64,000 nucleotides of DNA. It comes from Monomorium pharaonis. Taxonomy: Eukaryota > Arthropoda > Insecta > Hymenoptera > Formicidae. The stretch is taken from assembly GCF_013373865.1 (NCBI RefSeq), contig NC_050476.1, positions 9,846,001 through 9,910,000 on the forward strand, written 5' to 3'. A program made the position numbers and the translations under genes. Position 1 is the first letter of the stretch, and each line of letters starts with the position of its first letter. A model generated the notes under the pieces. It was given only the letters and a program-made list of their open reading frames with translations. It was not told where the DNA came from and did not search any database. This document shows, one piece after another, positions 1 to 10,820 of the stretch.

Positions 1-336
1 TAGGCTTCCGAAAAATTCGCGCGGAGCTCCCTGGGAGCTGCTATGTCGGCTTTTGAGAGCTCCTTGAGAACTTCATTTGAGCTCGCAGAGAGTTTATAAA
101 TCATGTTTTAACAGCTCCCCGCGAGCTTCAACGTAATTCCCGGGAAGCTTTTATACAAGCTTCCTGAGAGCTTCATCTAAGCTCGCAAGAAGTTCAGAAA
201 TTATGTTTTAAGAGCTCTCTACGAGCTTCAAAATAATTCTCGAAAAATTTCTATATAAGCTTCCCGGGAGCTCTTATGTCCGCTTTTGGGAGCTTCCTGA
301 GAGCTTAGATGAAGCTATCAGGGAGCTTATATAGAA

Positions 337-1367
337 CCCCTACAGCATGAAATATTGCTGCAACGTTGCAGAAATATTATTTTGCAAGATTGGAATATTG
401 CAGAAAATATTATTGCAATATTGCAGCAATATTTCTATGTCCGCTCCAAAACAATATTGTGCAATATTTCTGCAATATTTCAGCAATATTCTCCGTAAGA
501 TTTCTGTAATATTTCAGCAATATTGCTGCAATATTTCTTGTAAGATTGCTGTAATATTTCTGAAACGTTAATGCGCAATATGAAGGAAATGTTGCAGGTG
601 GTTAAATTAATCAATTAATATGTAAGATGTGTATTATACAAAAAACGGGAAATGAATTTATTGTCATACCGTTACGGCACAATAATTTAAAAAATTAATA
701 ATTAAAAAAGTAATTAATTAAATTAACATACACCAACGGATATCGAATATCGTTCCATTCTAGATTTAGGTAAGCATTAAAATGAAGCAAGTCCAGAAAA
801 TGCCCATCCTGATCAATTTATACGCTAGAATTACACATGCATGTATGGTTCACACATGTTTAATTAATGTATGATATATATAAGTCAGAGTGAACATCTT
901 TTGGACTTGCTTCACTCAATCTAGTATTGAACGCAACGCTGTCGTGATTACAGAATTTGTTGTACATCTATGTATCTTTTAGCTCTAATCTTACATAAAA
1001 ATTTAAAATAAAAATATCCTGCTCTATTTTTTTATTTGTCCCTTAAAACTATGTAAAATATTACTTATTGTTAGTTCTAGATTAAGAAATACGGATTATA
1101 GGGAAATAAATTTTGCAAGGTTGCAATATAATATTGCCACAATATTGTGCAATATCTGTTAGGAAATATTACATTTGTAATATTGCTACAATATTGCACA
1201 ACATCTGCTAAGAAATATTACATTTGTAATATTGCTGCAATATTGTGCAACATTTGCTAGAGAATATTATATTTGTAATATTGCTACAATATTTCTGCAA
1301 TATTGGTTATATTATGCACTATTGCAATATTTCTGCAACGTTGCAGCAATATTTCATGCTGTAGGGG
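337..1367. mobile_element. Nested TIR element with CCCCTACAGCATG ends
   Basis: Inverted ends of about 40 bp begin CCCCTACAGCATGAAATATT. The body repeats the words GCAATATTGC and CAATATTT in both orientations. The paired element at 4514-6531 preserves the empty site near 6155-6175: the uninterrupted reading there is TATAGAAGCTTCACGGG, against TATAGAA|element|AAGCTTC here. This supports exact ends and a 2-bp target duplication, AA. A smaller inverted repeat (GAAGCAAGTCCA) lies at about 783-915. No open frame of note. Confidence 0.8.
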
Positions 1368-1767
1368 AAGCTTCACGGGAATTATTTTGAAGCTCGCAAG
1401 GAGTTCTTAAAACATTATTTCTGAACTCCCTGCGAGCTTAAATAAAGCTCTCAAAGAGCTCTCAAAAGCGGACATAGGAGCTGCCGGAAAAAATTTTATT
1501 TTTATATTTTCTCAATTTTTGGAAGCTCTCTGAGTTGCGAAGGCCCACGAACTCTCTTCGTGTAACAAAAACAATATACTACACTTTGCTGCTAGTGAAA
1601 TACTAACTGCTGGGTAAGCCGTGAGTGATGGTTTTCTTTTATAAGCCTTTTGGAGTAAATTTTCTCACGAGAAGGAGCGCCGTGCCTTCGCTTAGTGGCG
1701 ATCTTGCGAACTACTCGCGGCTATATGACTATACATGCAGTACATTAATTTACCCGATATGTTCAAT

Positions 1768-2130
1768 CTTTGGGAGTTTATTTTGTCGAATTTTGTAAAC
1801 TTCTTGAAAACTCAGCAAAACGAACTCCCTGGGAGCTTGTTTTGTCGAATTTTGTAAGCTTCTCGGAAACTCAACAAAACGAACTCCCTGGGAGCTTGTT
1901 TTGTCGAATTTTGTAAGCTTCTCGGGAGCTCAGCAAAATAAACTCTCTGGGAGCTTGTTTTGTCGAATTTTGTAAGGTTCTCGGAAACTCAGCAAAACGA
2001 ACTCCCTGGGAGCTTGTTTTGTCGAATTTTGTAAGGTTCTCGGAAACTCAGCAAAACGAACTCCCTGAGAGCTTGTTTTGTGGAATTTTGTAAGCTCCTC
2101 GAGAGCTCAGCAAAATGAACTCCCTGGGAG
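1768..2130. repeat. 60-bp subterminal tandem repeats
   Basis: About six direct units with a 60-bp period share TTGTCGAATTTTGTAA (at about 1783, 1843, 1903, 1963, 2023, 2083) followed by CTCAGCAAAACGAACTCCCT. The same units, reverse-complemented, occur at 4560-4656 and 5459-5765. Subterminal repeats of this kind often serve as transposase binding sites; that role is inferred. Confidence 0.8.
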
Positions 2131-2245
2131 CTTAATCAGAGCTTTGTGCTGTATGTGATAATTACACATAATATATCGTTTTAGTAAAATATATGCATTA
2201 TATATATGTATTATATATTATATTACATATAACGTATATATACAT

Positions 2246-2424
<179 letters not shown>

Positions 2425-2713
2425 CGTATTACAATTAAAATAGCATTATAATAAATTTTAGCATTTTGTTCTAAATACTTATTAAGAATAAATAAAAAAT
2501 TTCTTGTAGTCTTATTTTCACATTTTTTACCATTAAAAAATTATTCTATCTTCAAACACCTTTGAAAAAATCTTTAATTTCTTAAAGTTAGATTGAATTT
2601 TTTTTTTAAATATAACTGTATCCTTAATCTCTGACAATAAGGTTTATGTGAATATCTACATTGGAATCAAAATAATTTGTTTTTAAATTTGATTTTTAAA
2701 AGGTAAATATAAT

Positions 2714-4036
2714 CCCACACAGCACACTTTATCCTAGGGATGCCCTGGGATGTCATTTTGGGATATCGCAATATCGTTGGATATCCGTGGACCGTCTGCG
2801 ATATCCAAGGATATCCAAGGGATGCACAAATGTCCACCGATTTGACATCCTGTAGATATCTCAAACGATATCCAAAGGATGTCCAAGTAATTTCCTGAGA
2901 TATCGTAATATACCCTAATGACAAAATTTGTCAGAATTAAAAAAATTTTTTTCAGGATTTCTGATAAATATCCAATTTTTTATAAGAATTGAAACGTTTC
3001 TCGGAAAAACTTTAAAAATGCAAAATTTTTATTAATTTAGAAAATTGAATTTTTCTAAGTATTTTTGAGAGTTTCTAAGAATTGAAAAAAAACTTGAACA
3101 AAAAATAAAAAATTCTAATTATTTTTACGGTAATCTTGTAAGAGGAAGAAGACTATAACAACATGTTTCAGCCAAGCCACAGTCGTACCCGTTAAAGCAT
3201 GTTTAATCTCTATATCTGAAAAAACGGTCACCCATCCAAGTGTCAACCATCACCGACGTTGCTTGACTTCGAAGACCGTACGCATCCTAACGCCACGTAA
3301 TAATCCATGAACACTTGTCTATGCATACATATTTGTTATAGATTATTACAATAGATGTTATCATAAAGATGAAATATGTATAGTTAACTTACATTTTTAT
3401 GAATAAATATGAAGGTTTAGTTTTTTATTCATTTTTACATATGCATGCAAAATAGCATGTGGAATAACTTATTACAAAGTTTGTTTTTGCTCTGTTTGTA
3501 TAAAATCAAAAAAAATTTTTAATGTCATTTTTTATAATTTTTTAGTATTATTAATATATACCATATTATTTCGATAAGTGTACTTTCTTTATGTTCTGTT
3601 TTAATCTGTTTCTTATGTCCGATTTCTTCACTTCCCGATAAAGTTACCCGGAGGATAAATATCAAATTTGACCAATCACGTGCATGGATCTGGTAGTTTA
3701 TTTCCTGGATAATTTTAACCGCAAGATAACTGGACATGAAGAAATCGGGCATTAGAGATTTAATTAATGCTTTTGTCACTCTTTTATTACATGATAATTC
3801 ACTTTTCCTTTACACTTGATTTACGCTCTATTAATTGTAGAGATAAAAGATATGATAGGATATTATCTGGATGTAATAGGATATCGTAAGATTTTATAGA
3901 ATATCTTACAATATCTTATAATATTTTAAGATATTTTTTGGGGATATCCCGGGAGCTACTCATTGAGATATCCGTAGGATCGCCTTCGTCTGTCTGGGAT
4001 AGTTTGGGATATCCTCAGGATAAAATGCTGTGTGGG
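2714..4036. mobile_element. GATATC-phrase TIR element with CCCACACAGCAC ends
   Basis: The left end CCCACACAGCAC and right end GTGCTGTGTGGG are inverted and flanked on both sides by AT, a 2-bp target duplication. The outer parts are filled with GGATATCC, GGGATATC and GATATCC words in both orientations. The interior is AT-rich and contains a 5S rRNA-like segment and the octamer TATGTCCG at 3614-3621. No protein is supported. It shares terminus style with 4514-6531 and 337-1367, which suggests one transposase source. Superfamily not assigned. Confidence 0.8.
3225..3296 (-). ncRNA. 5S rRNA-like fragment (SINE3-like or 5S pseudogene)
   Basis: On the minus strand the segment reads TTCGAAGTCAAGCAACGTCG, then ACTTGGATGGGTGACCG. 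These match in order and spacing the internal promoter region of animal 5S rRNA: box A (GAAGTYAAGCAACG), intermediate element and start of box C (GATGGGTGACCG). The 3' arm after GACCG is replaced by TTTTTTCAG, so it is not a functional 5S gene. It lies inside the element at 2714-4036, so it was captured or is the head of a 5S-derived SINE. Confidence 0.7.
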
Positions 4037-4675
4037 ATTTGACCATTTTTATTAATAAAATATTTTTTTGGTTTGCAAGTTACTCTATTGCAATTAGACC
4101 GCAATGGTGCAATTACACTGCAAAATATTAAAGCATCATTGTTATTAGATTGCAGCAACGATGAAATGTTTGCTTTTACAAAAATTGCAACAAGACATAG
4201 TAATATTGCAATGCAATAAAACAATCCCAGATAGACAAACGTGCTGAAGCATAAAAGTGGCAAGCCTTGTCGGATTTGTTTGTCGTTGCTATGCTGGACC
4301 TAGTGCAGCACATGTTACATACAAAACTTTATACGTTTAAAAACTATAATTTTAATAATATAATTTATTCGTATATAAATTAATAATGTTTTGTTAATAA
4401 TATTATTTGAAATTGTTACTGAAATTAAAGTTTTGATGAGAAACATTGCATAAAAATTGTTAAGCTCAGTGTTGGAATAACTATTCGTATTAGCGATAGA
4501 TAATCAACGTGATCCCCATACAGCACAAAGCTCCGATTAAGCTCCCAGGGAGTTCATTTTGCTGAGCTCCCAAGGAGCTTACAAAATTTGACAAAACAAG
4601 CTCCCAAGAAGTTTGTTTTGCTGAGTTTCCGAGAACCTTACAAAATTCGACAAAACGGGAGCGTCCCAGATGCGC

Positions 4676-4980
4676 ACAGTAATAAACGGACACAGCAGGC
4701 TGAGTGAAACGGACACAGTAACAAACGGACACAGACCAAACGGATACAGTAATAAACGGACACAGTAACAAACGGACACAGACCAAATGCGCACAGAGCG
4801 AAACGGATACAGTGCGAAACGGACACAGTAACAAACGGACACAGACTAAATGCGCACAGAGCGAAACGGACACAGTGCGAAACGGACACAGACCAAATGC
4901 GCACGGACCAAATGCACACGGACCAAATGCGCACACTGCACATGCGCACACTGCACGTGCGCACGGACCAAATGCAATCC
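4676..4980 (+). repeat. Minisatellite, left arm (ACGGACACAG units)
   Basis: Degenerate units of about 16-24 bp with variants CGAAACGGACACAGT, ACAAACGGACACAG and ACCAAATGCGCAC. The same array is present in reverse complement at 5155-5440, forming the arms of the foldback element. Confidence 0.85.
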
Positions 4981-5056
4981 ATGTACATTGCAAGCAGAGT
5001 AAAGTCCACATAAGTTAGCGACTTGGACGAGGTGGGTGCGGGAGGGGGGCCGAAGG

Positions 5057-5059
<3 letters not shown>

Positions 5060-5113
<54 letters not shown>
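5060..5113. repeat. (GT)n microsatellite
   Basis: A pure GT tract sits at the centre of the mirrored minisatellite. Cys/Val- or Thr/His-rich frames crossing it are artefacts. Confidence 0.95.
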
Positions 5114-5115
<2 letters not shown>

Positions 5116-5154
5116 CAAAGCATTCACTGCATCACATGGGTTTGCGACTTTCCG

Positions 5155-5440
5155 TGTATGCATTTGGTCTGTGCGCATGTGCAGTGTGCGCATTTGGTCT
5201 GTGTCCGTTTCGCACTGTGTCCGTTTCGCTCTGTGCGCATTTGGTCTGTGTCCGTTTGTTACTGTGTCCGTTTCGCACTGTATCCGTTTGTTACTGTGTC
5301 CGTTTGGCACTGTGTCCGTTTGTTACTGTGTCCGTTTCGCACTGTATCCGTTTATTACTGTGTCCGTTTGGTCTGTGTCCGTTTGTTACTGTGTCTGTTT
5401 CACTCAGCTTGCTGTGTCCGTTTATTACTGTGCGCGTCTG
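5155..5440 (-). repeat. Minisatellite, right arm (inverted)
   Basis: Reverse-complement copy of 4676-4980, with units reading TGTGTCCGTTTGTTACTG. It forms the right arm of the foldback insert. Confidence 0.85.
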
Positions 5441-6533
5441 GGACTCACTCGACAAAACAAGCTCTCAGGGAGTTCATTTTACTGAGCTCTCGGGGAGCTC
5501 ACAAAATTCGACAAAACAAGCTCCCAGGGAGTTCGTTTTGCTGAGTTTCCGAGAACCTTACAAAATTCGACAAAACAAGCTCCCAGAGAGTTTATTTTGC
5601 TGAGCTCCCGAGAAGCTTACAAAATTCGACAAAACAAGCTCCCAGGGAGTTCGTTTTGTTGAGTTTCCGAGAAGCTTACAAAATTCGACAAAACAAGCTC
5701 CCAGGGAGTTCGTTTTGCTGAGTTTTCAAGAAGTTTACAAAATTCGACAAAACAAACTCCCAGAGATTGAACATATCGGGTAAATTAATGTACTGCATGT
5801 ATAGTCATATAGCCGCGAGTAGTTCGCAAGAGCGCCACTAGGCGAAGGCACGGCGCTCCTTCTCGTGAGAAAATTTTCTCCAAAAGGCTTACAAAAGAAA
5901 ACCATCACTCACGGCTTACCCAGCAGTTAGTATTTCACTAGCAGCAAAGTGTAGTATATATTGTTTTCGTTACACGAAGAGAGTTCGTGGGCCTTCGCAA
6001 CTTAGAGAGAGTTTCCGAAAATTGAGAAAAAATAAAATTTTTTTTGGCAGCTCCTATGTCCGCTTTTGAGAGCTCCCTGAAAGCTTTATTTAAGCTCGCA
6101 GGGAGTTCAGAAATAATGTTTTAAGAATTCCCTGCGAGCTTCAAAATAATTCCCGTGAAGCTTCTATATAAGCTTCCTGATAGCTTCATTTAAGCTCTCA
6201 GGGAGCTCCCAAAAGCGGACATAAGAGCTCCCGGGAAGCTTATATAGAAATTTCCCGAGAATTATTTTGAAGCTCGCAGAGAGCTCCTTGCGAGCTTAGA
6301 TGAAGCTCTCAGGAAGCTTGTATAAAAGCTTCCCGGGAATTACTTTGAAGCTCGCAGGAAGCTCTTAAAACATGATTTATAAACTCCCTGCAAGCTCAAA
6401 TGAAGCTCTCAAGGAGCTTTCAAAAGCGGACATAGCAGCTCCCAGGGAGCTCCGTGCGAATTTTTTGGAAGCTTAAATGAAGTTTATGAAAAATTTTGTG
6501 AGTTTCTCGGGAGCTCCCCGTGCTGTGTGGGAT

Positions 6534-7032
6534 ACTTAATTGAACACAATTTCTCTTCTATATTTATAAAAAGAATATGATGCAACTAGTTCGAGTATCG
6601 TGCTCATTGAAACTATCAACTATAGGCATATTTCTCATAGTGAGGGGGAAACGGTTAGAACGTGCAGGTAGAAACTTGAACGATTGTTCAAAATTGAAAT
6701 TTTCATAAATTATGTTTATATAAAAAAAAATATTGTTTTTTATCTAGAAATCTATTTTTTGTAATTTTTTCTGCACAAATAAATTTTTAAATTACAAAAA
6801 AGTTAAAGTTTATGTGTTTTAAAAATAATTAATTAAAATTATAAATTAAATTATTTAAATAAATAAAGTTAAATTAGGTGTACATAATTTTTTAACTTTA
6901 ATTTTTAATTTTTCTATTGGATTAGCTCTGTGCTTGGTCAACGCAGCTATATACCGCAACACAGAAAATTAAATTGATTCAACTCGTTGCGTGGAGCAGA
7001 TTTCGCGAATGCGTGTGCACGCTGCGTACGAT
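6534..7032. other. AT-rich spacer
   Basis: Low-complexity AT-rich sequence at 6700-6910, then a short ordinary stretch (6920-7030). I see no gene, RNA or repeat boundary here. Confidence 0.6.
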
Positions 7033-7447
7033 AATGGCTTAGTTTACATCGTGCATTTGATGCGCGTATCAGGTACCATATTCGTATCAAATTCGTACTA
7101 AATATTTAGTACGCACGATGTAAACGCTGCCGGATCAATTTGGTACGAGCGTATCAAGTAGGAGTATCGTACTAAACTGATACGCGTACCAAGTGATACA
7201 AATGTCGATGTAAACGCATAAAACGCATTTTAGAGAGAATTTAGCAATTGAGCATAACCTCAGTGCTAAAATCTAAAAACCGGTGTGAAAATGTCTTAGT
7301 AGGAGACATCAACATGAATTAAATTTGTATTATATTTTTCACAGTACATGCTTAGTACATTCGATGTAAACGCGCCCGTACTAAGGCTTTGGTGCGCACC
7401 AAACTTAATACGCGTACTAAGGTTTTGACGATGTAAACTAAGCCATT
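7033..7447. mobile_element. MITE with AATGGCTTAGTTTACATCG ends
   Basis: The 19-bp ends are inverted (7033-7051 and 7429-7447). The interior has further inverted words such as GATGTAAAC, GTACTAA and GCGTATCA. No coding capacity. I could not define a clean target duplication. Confidence 0.7.
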
Positions 7448-7460
7448 GTCACTTTACTTA

Positions 7461-7702
7461 GGGCCACCGCACAAACTCTTCCATAACGCGTTACGTTACG
7501 TTAAGTACTCCATACGAACCTAAGTTGTACTTAAAATTTAACTTAAATCAACGCACAAAGAAATCCTTAACGTAAGTTCTTAAGTTCTTACGTTAAGGAT
7601 TTCTTTGTGCGTTGATTTAAGTTAAATTTTAAGTACAACTTAGGTTCGTATGGAGTACTTAACGTAACGTAACGCGTTATGGAAGAGTTTGTGCGGTGGC
7701 CC
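7461..7702. mobile_element. PIF/Harbinger-like foldback MITE, copy A
   Basis: A 242-bp nearly perfect palindrome with ends GGGCCACCGCACAAACTC, flanked on both sides by TTA (7458-7460 and 7703-7705). A 3-bp TWA duplication with G-rich ends is the known signature of PIF/Harbinger. A second 242-bp copy is at 11884-12125. Confidence 0.85.
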
Positions 7703-7705
7703 TTA

Positions 7706-7943
7706 CGCGTCTGCGAATTGCGTCTGGCGTGTTGCGACCTATGTAGACAGGCCTTTACGCGTATCGCGTAACCAATGAATTTACACGATTGACATTTCTG
7801 TTGGAACATTCTAAAAGAATGAACGATATGATTGTCATTGACATAAGCTGCATAAGCATAGCATAAGAGCTCTAGGCCAATAAGCATCTTATGTATATCA
7901 ATATATGGCGGCTTTTTGCTGGGAACTGATGGGTTCAACGATC
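7706..7943. other. TTA-bounded segment between MITEs
   Basis: Lies between TTA 7703-7705 and TTA 7944-7946. Part of it (about 7840-7880) resembles 10263-10305 in inverted orientation (TATGCAGCTTATGTCA), so it is probably another decayed MITE. A 116-codon minus-strand frame crossing it also runs through the adjacent palindrome and is not considered coding. Confidence 0.4.
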
Positions 7944-7946
7944 TTA

Positions 7947-8805
7947 GGCTGAAATCACATGGTGCGGAATAGAACGTGCGTCATAGAAGCAGCCAATCAG
8001 AGCTTTGCCACATCAGAATGCGTTAATGCGGCAAAGCTGTGATTGGCTGCTTCTATGACGCACGTTCTATTTCGCAGATCTATTCGGCACCATGTGATTT
8101 TGGTCTTAGGCTGAAATCACATGGTGCGGAATAGAGCTGCGGAATAGAACGTGCGTCATAGAAGCAGCCAATCAGAGCTTTGCCACATCAGAATGCGTTA
8201 ATGCGGCAAAGCTGTGATTGGCTGCTTCTATGACGCACGTTCTATTTCGCAGATCTATTCGGCACCATGTGATTTTGGTCTTAGGCTGAAATCACATGGT
8301 GCGGAATAGAGCTGCGGAATAGAACGTGCGTCATAGAAGCAGCCAATCAGAGCTTTGCCACATCAGAATGCGTTAATGCGGCAAAGCTGTGATTGGCTGC
8401 TTCTATGACGCACGTTCTATTTCGCAGATCTATTCGGCACCATGTGATTTTGGTCTTAGGCTGAAATCACATGGTGCGAAATAGAGCTGCGGAATAGAAC
8501 GTGCGTCATAGAAGCAGCCAATCAGAGCTTTGCCACATCAGAATGCGTTAATGCGGCAAAGCTGTGATTGGCTGCTTCTATGACGCACGTTCTATTTCGC
8601 AGATCTATTCAGCACCATGTGATTTTGGTCTTAGGCTGAAATCACATGGTGCGGAATAGAGCTGCGGAATAGAACGTGCGTCATAAAAGCAGCCAATCAG
8701 AGCTTTGCCACATCAGAATGTGTTGATGCGGCAAAGCTCTGATTGGCTGCTTTTATGACACACGTTCTATTCCGCAGCTCTATTCCGCACCATGTAATTT
8801 TGGCC
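7947..8805. mobile_element. Head-to-tail array of five Harbinger-like MITEs
   Basis: Five foldback units start GGCTGAAATCACATGGTGCG at 7947, 8109, 8284, 8459 and 8634. The first is 159 bp and the next four 172 bp, and each is separated by a single TTA. Units are nearly identical and individually palindromic around CAGCCAATCAGAGCTTTGCC. A lone 131-bp relative flanked by TAA is at 14804-14934. The exact 175-bp period of units 2-5 suggests unequal exchange or sequential insertion at one site. Confidence 0.85.
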
Positions 8806-9244
8806 TTAAGGTGCAATTTCATGCGAGCGAAGAAAAGCTGGCGTTTACCCCCTCTTCTTCGATTTTCAATAATATGACTGTGGCTACGATCCACTTGACG
8901 TTACAAACGTTTCAAAGCATTCTTTGATTGGTCAATTCGTAAAAATCTTTGTTTCGATTGGTCAATCAAACACTTTGAAGCATTTGTAACGTCAAGTGCA
9001 CCGCAGCCTGTATCAGCTAAAACACGCTGAAAGTTCGACTCAGTCCAACTATCAGCGAAGCACGCCAAATACAAAATATAAAATTAACGTCATGATGGAA
9101 CAGATAAAATAATAAAATATATTTTGAATAAAATAAAAATGGAAAAATATTAATTTTTAATAGGATATAAAAATACTGAAACAAAATTGTCATATATAGT
9201 ATATATTATTAATAATATATCCCAAATAGCAATAAATATTTATT

Positions 9245-9877
9245 AAATATTTATAAAATATTTATAAGATGGAAAAATATTTATGATAAATATTTTGTAC
9301 ATATTTTTATGTCCGAGTTTGTCGGTATAAAAAAAATTATAATAAATATGAAAATATTTAAAATAAATATATCATTATTATCAAAGGAAAAATATTTCAA
9401 GTTCATATACCATAAATATTTTTCAGTACATTTTAAAAATATATTCTATATAATGTTGATAATAATTTTTGTATCATTTCTAAATGGTTTATGAAAAATA
9501 ATTATATAATCTTTAAAAAATATTTTTTGAAAATAAATTTGTAAAATATTTATAAACATTTATGATAATATTTATAAAATATTTATAAGAAAAAAAAATA
9601 TTTATGATAAATATTTTGTACATATTTTTATGTCCGAGTTTGTCAGATATAAAAAAAATTATAATAAATATGAAAATATTTAAAATAAATATACCATTAT
9701 TATCAAAGAATATAAAAAATATTTCAAGTTCATATACCATAAATATTTTTTAGTACATTTTAAAAATATATTCTATATATTGTTGATAATAATTTTTGTA
9801 TCATTTTTAAATGATTTATGAAAAATAATTATATAATCTTAAAAAAATATTTTTTTAAAAATAAATTTGTAAAGTAT
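9245..9877 (+). repeat. 321-bp direct duplication
   Basis: Two tandem units (about 9245-9565 and 9566-9877). The shared landmark TATGTCCGAGTTTGTC occurs at 9308 and 9629, an offset of 321 bp. Confidence 0.8.
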
Positions 9878-9993
9878 CCCAGCAAACACAGAACATAGCA
9901 GCAACATTGCGTCAATGTTATAACATTGTAGCAACATCACAGCAATATTACAACATTGCCGCAATGTTGCTGCAATGTTCTGTGTTTGCTGGG
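9878..9993. mobile_element. 116-bp palindromic MITE (CCCAGCAAACACA ends)
   Basis: Ends CCCAGCAAACACAGAACAT and their complement bound a body of CAGCAACATTGC / GCAATGTTGC words. It interrupts the second 321-bp unit, whose first unit shows the uninterrupted site. TAT occurs on both sides. Related ends occur at 31220-31378 and 51013-51170. Confidence 0.75.
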
Positions 9994-10262
9994 TATTTAT
10001 AAATATTTATGATAATATTTTGTGCTATTTGGGAAGTTCTTGTTGATTGCAATGCTGATTGTATACAAATACACAGTAAATAAACAGAAAGTCAGCGAAG
10101 ACATACTCCATAAAAAGATAAAAGTGGAAATAAAAAGCCAGCTTTTCTTCGCTCCATGAAAAAGAAGGAGGCAAATAGCGATAGCTAAGCGACGCTGCTT
10201 TTTATTGGATGGTGAGGGGGTAAAAGCCAGTTTTGCTTCGCTCGCATGAAATTGCACCTTTA

Positions 10263-10305
10263 TGCTATGCATATGCAGCTTATGTCATTTCGTATGTGAT
10301 GGCCC
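10263..10305. other. TTA-bounded MITE remnant
   Basis: A 43-bp segment between two TTA trinucleotides. It resembles part of 7840-7880 in inverted orientation, so it is probably the end of a deleted MITE. Confidence 0.4.
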
Positions 10306-10308
10306 TTA

Positions 10309-10469
10309 TGCTAAAACTCCATGTCTGCGGTGAGTTCCGGCAAACGCATGCGGTGATCAATCAGCAACCAGACGCAGGTCGGGTTCCGGTAAGTCACAGC
10401 AAGCGCTTGAATTCGGATTGGTCACCGCATGCGTTTGCCGGAGTTCACCGCATACATGGAGTTTTAGTA
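10309..10469. mobile_element. Harbinger-like foldback MITE (CTAAAACTCCATGT)
   Basis: A 161-bp palindrome with ends TGCTAAAACTCCATGTCTGC and TACTAAAACTCCATGTATGC, bounded by TTA at 10306-10308 and 10470-10472. The right TTA is also the left TTA of the next element. Confidence 0.75.
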
Positions 10470-10659
10470 TTAGCCCTAGTCTACAATAGCCTTGTTCGTT
10501 TTGTCTGTTCTGGGTCTACTCCGAGCTAAAGACCTATAATCAAAGATTCGCCAATGGCGAACCCAATTTTGATTGGTCACTTGAGTCACATGGTTTGACT
10601 CAAGACATCCGCCATTGCGTACCCACGCTGGGCGAAGAAGAGGGGAGAGTGCTCTGTGA

Positions 10660-10820
10660 GTGCTTTCCATTTAATGACACAAGTCGACACAAGTGTCGTT
10701 CTATCTTTGTTACTCATTGAACATAAAAAAAGATAGAACATAAAAAATTATAATAATAATTGAACATAAAAAAAGATAGAACGATGCTTGTGTCGACTTG
10801 TGTTACTAAATGGAAAGCAC
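10660..10820. repeat. Palindromic MITE (GTGCTTTCCATTTA ends)
   Basis: GTGCTTTCCATTTA plus GACACAAGTCGACACAAG is mirrored at the right end, with AGATAGAACATAAAAAA units in the middle. Non-coding. Confidence 0.65.

Larger units (their letters stand above)
1..2157 (-). mobile_element. GAGCTC-phrase TIR element, copy 1 (outer end off window)
   Basis: This is an inverted copy of the element at 4514-6531. Core, subterminal repeats and inner terminus all match in reverse complement. The inner terminus (GCTTTGTGCTGTATG, ending near 2157) pairs with the left end of the other copy. The outer end lies before base 1. The body is made of GAGCTC- and AAGCTT-containing phrases in both orientations around a less repetitive core at about 1535-1770. 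No coding capacity is seen, so it is probably non-autonomous. A second element (337-1367) is inserted in it. Superfamily is not assigned. Confidence 0.75.
4657..5448. mobile_element. Nested foldback MITE with 10-bp TSD (Mutator-like)
   Basis: The insert is bounded by perfect 10-bp direct repeats TCGACAAAAC (4647-4656 and 5449-5458), and copy 1 of the host element lacks it. Imperfect inverted ends contain GTCCCAGATGCGCACAG. Both arms are a minisatellite of CGGACACAGTAACAAA-type units mirrored about a central (GT)n tract. A 9-10 bp duplication is the known habit of Mutator-like elements; the assignment rests on that alone. Confidence 0.75.
4514..6531 (+). mobile_element. GAGCTC-phrase TIR element, copy 2 (complete)
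   Basis: Ends CCCCATACAGCAC (left) and GTGCTGTGTGGG (right) are inverted and flanked by AT on both sides (4512-4513, 6532-6533). Subterminal 60-bp repeats lie at 4560-4656 and 5459-5765, and a less repetitive core at about 5765-6000 is well conserved with 1535-1770 of copy 1. The remainder consists of GGGAGCTCC / AAGCTT phrases. The octamer TATGTCCG occurs at 6055-6062 and inverted at 6216-6223 and 6427-6434. A 792-bp element is nested at 4657-5448. Non-coding. Confidence 0.85.
9221..10033. mobile_element. AAATATTT-phrase element with CCCAAATAGCA ends
   Basis: The left end CCCAAATAGCA is inverted at the right end (TGCTATTTGGG). The body is a 321-bp direct duplication rich in AAATATTTATAAA words, with TATGTCCG at 9308-9315 and again at 9629-9636. 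A palindromic element interrupts the right part (9878-9993). Ends resemble the CCC...GGG group at 1-6.5 kb. Confidence 0.7.
8809..10259. mobile_element. Harbinger-like TIR element with AGGTGCAATTTCATGCG ends, copy A
   Basis: Inverted ends AGGTGCAATTTCATGCGAGC are flanked by TTA (8806-8808, 10260-10262). Left and right shoulders match the element at 12521-14508 (including ACACGCT...AAAGTTCGAC on the left and TACAAATACACAGTAAATAA on the right), but the central cargo differs. Here the centre holds the element at 9221-10033. No protein is recognisable. Confidence 0.75.

Noticed and set aside
1768..2130. Regular 60-bp spacing considered as a CRISPR-like array
   Set aside because: Units are contiguous and similar throughout, without unique spacers, in eukaryotic transposon DNA. 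The 142-bp and 155-bp arrays were rejected for the same reason.
4490..5603. Several long overlapping frames on both strands
   Set aside because: They are translations of the mirrored minisatellite inside the nested MITE; period-driven composition and no domain.
7588..7938. 116-codon minus-strand frame
   Set aside because: Half of it runs through the palindromic MITE at 7461-7702; no domain seen.
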